This document shows, in pieces, positions 48,801 through 54,800 of a stretch of 64,000 bases of DNA (positions within the stretch are counted from its first letter, which is position 1; every line of letters starts with the position of its first letter). Location: NCBI RefSeq assembly GCF_021018805.1, contig NC_086283.1, positions 11,607,162-11,671,161 on the forward strand, in the 5' to 3' direction. Position numbers and translations under genes: made by a program. The stretch is from Prinia subflava. Its lineage: Eukaryota > Chordata > Aves > Passeriformes > Cisticolidae. Below the pieces are notes generated by a model. It did not search any database, was not told the origin of the DNA, and saw only the letters and a program-made list of their open reading frames with translations.

Positions 48801-51800
48801 GAATGAGTGTGCCATATGCTGAATATGTTTTAACAGCCACCAAAGGAAGACAAGTAGTTGCAGTGTAAAGCACAGTGCAGTATTTATCCAGCAGACTTTT
48901 CCCTCTCATCATGCAGAGTAAGCACTCACAGCTGAGCAGCCAGCACCCGCAGTACAGCAGGGCAGTGTAATGATTTGCCATCAATAAGGGCTCAGTTATT
49001 GTGGGAACAGCTTAGTGAGGTTCCTGGCAGCCATGGGGTAGTGTGGGCTCGGTGCTGATCACACATGCAGCATCCTCTGCCCCACAGGGTCCTGAGCCAC
49101 CTGGATGGGATGCTCACAAAAATGCTTTTTGGGCAAGGATGAAGGGAGTTGTGACCGTGAGTGCTAGCCTCTTTTTTTAAGGCTAATTTTTGCACTTTGA
49201 AGTGCAAAAAGTGATGCCCAAGGTTAAAAAAAAAGAAAGAAAAAGAAAAAAAGTTTGATATGACACTTTATATGTATATGATAACTATAAAGAAATACAT
49301 CTGCTTTGCCCTCTTTATTGATATGGGCTTTGAGATTGAGGTATGTGACCTGTGTGTGGCAGCGTGGCAGGGGCTGAGCAGTCAGTTACATGGAAACAGC
49401 TGCCTCCCTCACTGGCGGCATGAGAAGGACTTCTGGCTGTAGCAGGGTGACATTCCCCAGCCTGTCTTCTGCTGCACAGTAGCTGTCTTCAAAAAAACAA
49501 GCACCCAAAGGCCTGTGATCTTCTCGCTGTTATTTAATGTGTATTTTTCTTTTCACTGAAGAAAGGAACAGCTTGGACTGAACACTGTTGTTTCCTTGTG
49601 CCCCTCTAATGAGTCCCAGGTTGTGGCTGTTCTGGTGTCACAGGTGATGGAGTGATGCCTTACACAGCTCCCTCTCCTAAGAAATAACTCCTGCCTTGCA
49701 GAGCAGCGAGAGATGGTGGGCAGGGTGACCACAGCCACCTCAGCATGGTGCAAACAATATGCAGCCCAGGTTTCGGCTCAGGAGGATGCAGAGGTGCCAG
49801 CCAGTGGAATAAGCAATGCTCTAAAAAAAGGCCGTATGGCAGGAACCCACCTGCGTGTTTGAAGGGCTGTGCAAGACATGGCTCCAAATTAATTCTGAAT
49901 GAATTGGCTAAATGGCATGGGAGAAGCACGGGCTGCTTGGCATCCTCCTTTTAGAAAATGTGGAAGGGCTACAGTCGTCCAGGGTGGTTACCAGAAGTGG
50001 GATGTTGAAACTAGACACACAGATCTGTTGGGTGGGATGATGCAGCATCATGTTGCAGTTTCCCCCACAGCAGTGCATCTCCCAGAGCTGGTGCAGCACA
50101 GGCAGGAGCAGTTTCTCAGCACCTCTGCCCCACTTGCCTGAGAGGTGCCATCTGCAATTAGCTCACACAGTTCCACAAGTCATCTTCTGGACCTTCCAGG
50201 TAATTGGAACATAATGAAGATCTATAGTAATCAGATAATTACTATCGATTGCTCTTTAGACATCTTGATGAAATAATTAGGTGGCACTGGAGGGAAGCTG
50301 GAACTGATTCATTGGCATAACCTTAATCTGAAAGGTTTCCTGATTTTGTTTATTTTCCTCTAATGGCCAACAAAAGAACATCATTTTAGCTTCAGGATCT
50401 GCCATATGTTTTTCTTATATGCTTATTACCTCCCTTAATGTGGTCAGGAGCAGCTTAGCTAAACCGGGGGCTCCTTTATCTGCCCTGGGGCAGAATTTCG
50501 GTTTTGTGTGCCCCTGTATTCCTTGAGCATCTCCACTGCATGTGATTGTCTTTGGCCACATGAGACTGGTTGGCTGGTTGACTCTTAATTAAATGTGACT
50601 GAGATTGGCTCTGCTGGTTTCTAATGGGGCTTATGAAGGTGCCTTTATACTTGCTTCTTCCACGTGGTCCACAATTAGGCTGTTTGTAGGCAACATTCCA
50701 CTATGGTCTTATTAATTACAAGCTTGTATTTAGCTTCATAAAATGACCAGACTCTTGGCATGCTAGCTTTTAATCACATGACCAGTATTTCAGTCACCCT
50801 GAACCTGTGTATTCGTATGAACAAAATGTTCCACCACAGTGTCTTGTGCTGTTTCCAAGCCATCCTGCTGGACAGTGTCAGGGTAGGAATCTGTTATCTC
50901 TGTCACAGCGCACTTCGTCAGGAGGCCGTGAGCTGACAGACCAGTGGTATGCACAGGTCTCACATCAGCAGGACCTACACAAACAAGAGTTTCCAAAAAC
51001 AAGATAGCAAAGCTACCATAGATGTCCAGTTTGATGAGCAACAGAGATTGATCTATTTCTGTACTGAAACAGTGACTGCATGCAAAGTCTTTGCATTCCA
51101 TTTAATAGCATAGAATTGAGCTTCTGCTTATAGGACATGTGAGAGTACACTGTATCTCCCAGGGGAGAGGTGCCTGCATCCCTGCTGGGCTGCTGCTGGA
51201 TGAAATAGGTGAGAGGGTTATAATCAGATTGACTAATGCAGTTCCAATTCACAGGGACACACAGTTCAGTGTGATGCCTCTGTATTTTTTTAAGCTGTAT
51301 TACACAAGTTACAGACCTACTGTAACTGGATGCTGAGGACTTGACAATCTTGAGGACAATCTTGAGGACTCAGAAGACCAATGTGCTGTCTTGGTGAAAC
51401 CTGACCACTTTCTTCTTTTTATACTGATACTGCAGGAGGTTCTCCAACTTGAGCAGCAGATGGGCGGGCAGCTTTTGGAAGAGCCTAAAGCTCTGCATTT
51501 CAAGGGAAGCACCCACAACCTCCGTCTGTCCATTCACGACATTGCCCATTCTCTCTGGAAGAGCAAGCTGCTGGCTAAATACCAGGTGAGTATTACAAAA
51601 CATTCCCATTGGATGCTAGCAGTGAGGCTTAAAGAAATACTGTCACACAGAGGTCTGTTTAAAAAGCACCAGGAGTCAGGCTGTGGTTCCATGGACACTT
51701 TTTTTTCCCCTGGACCATTTGCAGTCACATTAGCATGCAGCCTGCAGTCTCTGGTCACATAGCATCCATGCCTTGGTCCCACATCCCTCCCTGACTATAT

Positions 51801-54800
51801 TTTTTTGCTTTCCTCCTGCAGGAAATTCCCTTTTATCATATCTGGAGTGGATGTCAGAGGAACCTGCACTGCACCTTCACGCTGGAAAGGTTCAGTCTGA
51901 ATACCCAGGAGCTGGTGTGCAAACTGTGTGTGCGGCAGGTCGAAGGAGAAGGACAGATCTTCCAGCTCAACTGCTCTGTGTCAGAGGTAAATGATGTTTG
52001 TGTACCTTTCTATCGAACCACAGGAACACGGGGATGGCTAAGAAGGTAAACCCTTTCCCATTGGTACCTCTTTAGTACTTCCCATTTTGCTCCTGTCTGC
52101 TGGTATGGACATCAAGAGTAGATTAAGTCGTTGCTTTGTCTCTCCTGTTGCATTTTTCCTTTGTTTCTCTCATCTGGAAGGAAGCATCCCTCCTTCAAGG
52201 GTGGGAGGATAGCAGCTTTGGTCTCTCTACTAGTGCTGCCTTTCTATGTCTATGTGGAGGAGCTCTTTGCCTACAACTCCCTAAAACATCTCATGAAGCT
52301 CTTATGGTCCTGTTTCCTTGGCAGTCCATGAGACCCATCGTGCCTGGCAGTTCCCTGGAGAGAGAGAAAGAGAATAGGAAAATGTCAGCGCTGTATGTTC
52401 CTTGAGCCACTCCCCTCTGATCCCACTTAATAGCTGCTGTGCAATAGGAAATATCAGATAGTCTGGTTGCAGTAAATGTTTCTCCTCATATTTTTCTACT
52501 ACTACAATCCTGACTTTTGCCTTTGGCAATTTTTCTTTTGATGGCTGGCATTTTCCAGAAGAAATACTATCATGAGTTTGGAGACATCTTTGCCAATGCT
52601 GTGTAGCACCTGGAGAATTTTTGCTCCATGGGGCAGTCAAGCCTGGGGCTGAGATGGAGCAACAAATTCAGGTGTGAAGTGGCATTGATTTCAGTGAATG
52701 TGCTGGTGGGTTTTATCCCTGGTACCCTTGGCAGCTGCAAGGAGCAAACTCTCAGGCAGCAATTACTGCTGGCTGGCTTGGGGAAGGGCTGCGAGAGCAG
52801 AGACAAAAATTACTTGTGCTGTAGGGCTCTGACAGTGAGCAGCATTACCCGTAACATCTGCTTGGTTAGTGGGTGTAAAGTTACAGATTCATCTGGGGAC
52901 TACACAGCATTAAGGACAGATGGTAAAACAAGCATCATAAACAATTATTGTAATAAGTGCCGCATTGAGGTAATCACTAATTTAACCTCACAGAGAAAAG
53001 AAAGAACTGAAAGTAACTTTAATGAAATGCAAGTGTAAGCTATAATCATCTTCAGCTGGTTGTGTGTAATAGGGCCTGGTAATAGATTCAGAGGGAACAG
53101 GATAATATTCTTGTCTTGTGCTGTGATCCTATCCATCAAGGATGAATAGAGTGAATAATACCACTGCGATCAAGGCTGCCTCCTGCAAAATTGCCCCTTG
53201 TTGTTGACACTTTGTGATATTCCCAAACTCCAGCAAGGAACAGGAGGACTTTGGTCTGCTAAGAGCTGGAATATAGGGTCAACTAGGGAAAAATCCTATA
53301 ACTCAGAGATTTGACTAAACGGTAATCTCCTGAAAGGGTAATAACTGCAACTTGGAAACCAATGTATGCCTCTAGAAATGTGACAAAGGCATCAGACTAG
53401 GCATCATGAAACCATAGATCTGGTTTCTCACATCTTCTGAGGTTAGGCTAGTGGTATCCAGCTAGTGGTTAGGCATTGCAGAACTGTGCTGGCGTCTTTC
53501 TTTATTGCTTAGTCTGTCTCTCTGCCCCTGTCACCGTGCAATAAAAATTTAGTAACATAGTTTCCTGCATCCTCCCTTGATAGGCTTTCATTTTAGTCCC
53601 CTGCAAAGGCTGTAAAACTTCTGCAGATTAAACTGTCTTATACTGGCTTTATACAGTGTCTACCACTGGGACTTCAAAAATACAAATGCAGTGAGTGCCA
53701 AAACACGCACATTTCCAAAGCAGGAGGAAAATTGTGATAAAGGTCTCCCATGATTCATTTTTGAAGCCCTGTTTTTATCTTGTGCTGTTGATACTCACAC
53801 AAAAGAGCCACAGAGCAATGCTACAGCTACCTGGGCCCCTTCTGCAGCAATCCTGAACCCCCTGGGGCAGCAGGCCATATTGAAAGCCAGGGCAGCACTT
53901 GTGTCCTTTGGCCCAGAATATAAAGAAAAGGTTATCTGTCTTGAATGCCACTGCCACCACCCTACTGCCACTTCCAACCTCCCAGTCCAGGTGAGCCTGC
54001 AAGCAGCACCAGCGTCAGGCATGTCATTTTTCTGGCTCCTAGGCAGTGCCTGCTGCCAGGTTGTTGGACACTGAGGTTTGGACACAGTCTGTGATCCAGG
54101 GCCTTGGCACCCAAGTACAAGATGCCACATTCAACATGTTAGGACATTACAGGGTAGTGTAAACCTTCCCTGGTTAGAAATTTCACTGATTGCCTAAAAT
54201 GCCATGTCTTCAACAAAAACAAAACCCAAAAAAAACCCCCCACCACAAACCCTCCCCCCAAACCCAAAAACAAATAAACAAAAGCCCCCTTCATATTTAT
54301 ACAGTGGAAGATAATTAATTGATGTAGATAAAGGAGTGGAGCCAAAAGGTCTAATTCTGTCCATTTCTTATGGACACTGGCTCTCTCCTTTCTGTCTCTG
54401 AATACTTTATTGGGTGGTATATCAGAGATTGCACAGGACTGTGAGCATCTCCAGCAAAATCCTTGGGAGGTTTGTGATTGCAGCTTCAGCCAGGGGCTGT
54501 CTGGCTTTAAGACTGTTTCAGCTCCTTCCAAACAGCCAGTTTGACATGAGGCAACAAGACAGTTCACAGAGGAGAAAACAAATTGACATTTAATGACGAG
54601 TCTTTAGCACAAGTGTTTCTGGCTGCCTGGGTTGTGATCTGGAAGAGGGAGTGGAGAAGTCTCAGGGTTGCTCTTCCCTGAGATTCTCCTTGGGGTTGCT
54701 GTTCCCTGAGGTATGTAGGGTTTTCCAGCTTTTCTTGCTCAAAAGGTCCAGAGCCAGAGAAGATCAACAGAGTCTGCCAGTCTGTGCCTCCAAGGTTGTT

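Larger units (their letters stand above)
45120..51435 (+). other. UNC5C: Intron within the UPA-coding region (6.3 kb)
   Basis: Contains the solo LTR at 46278-47507, a small palindrome at 49187-49210, a purine-rich A tract at 49225-49253, homeodomain-motif-rich sequence at about 50150-50790, and a 12-bp tandem duplication 70 bp before the next exon. Confidence 0.9.
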
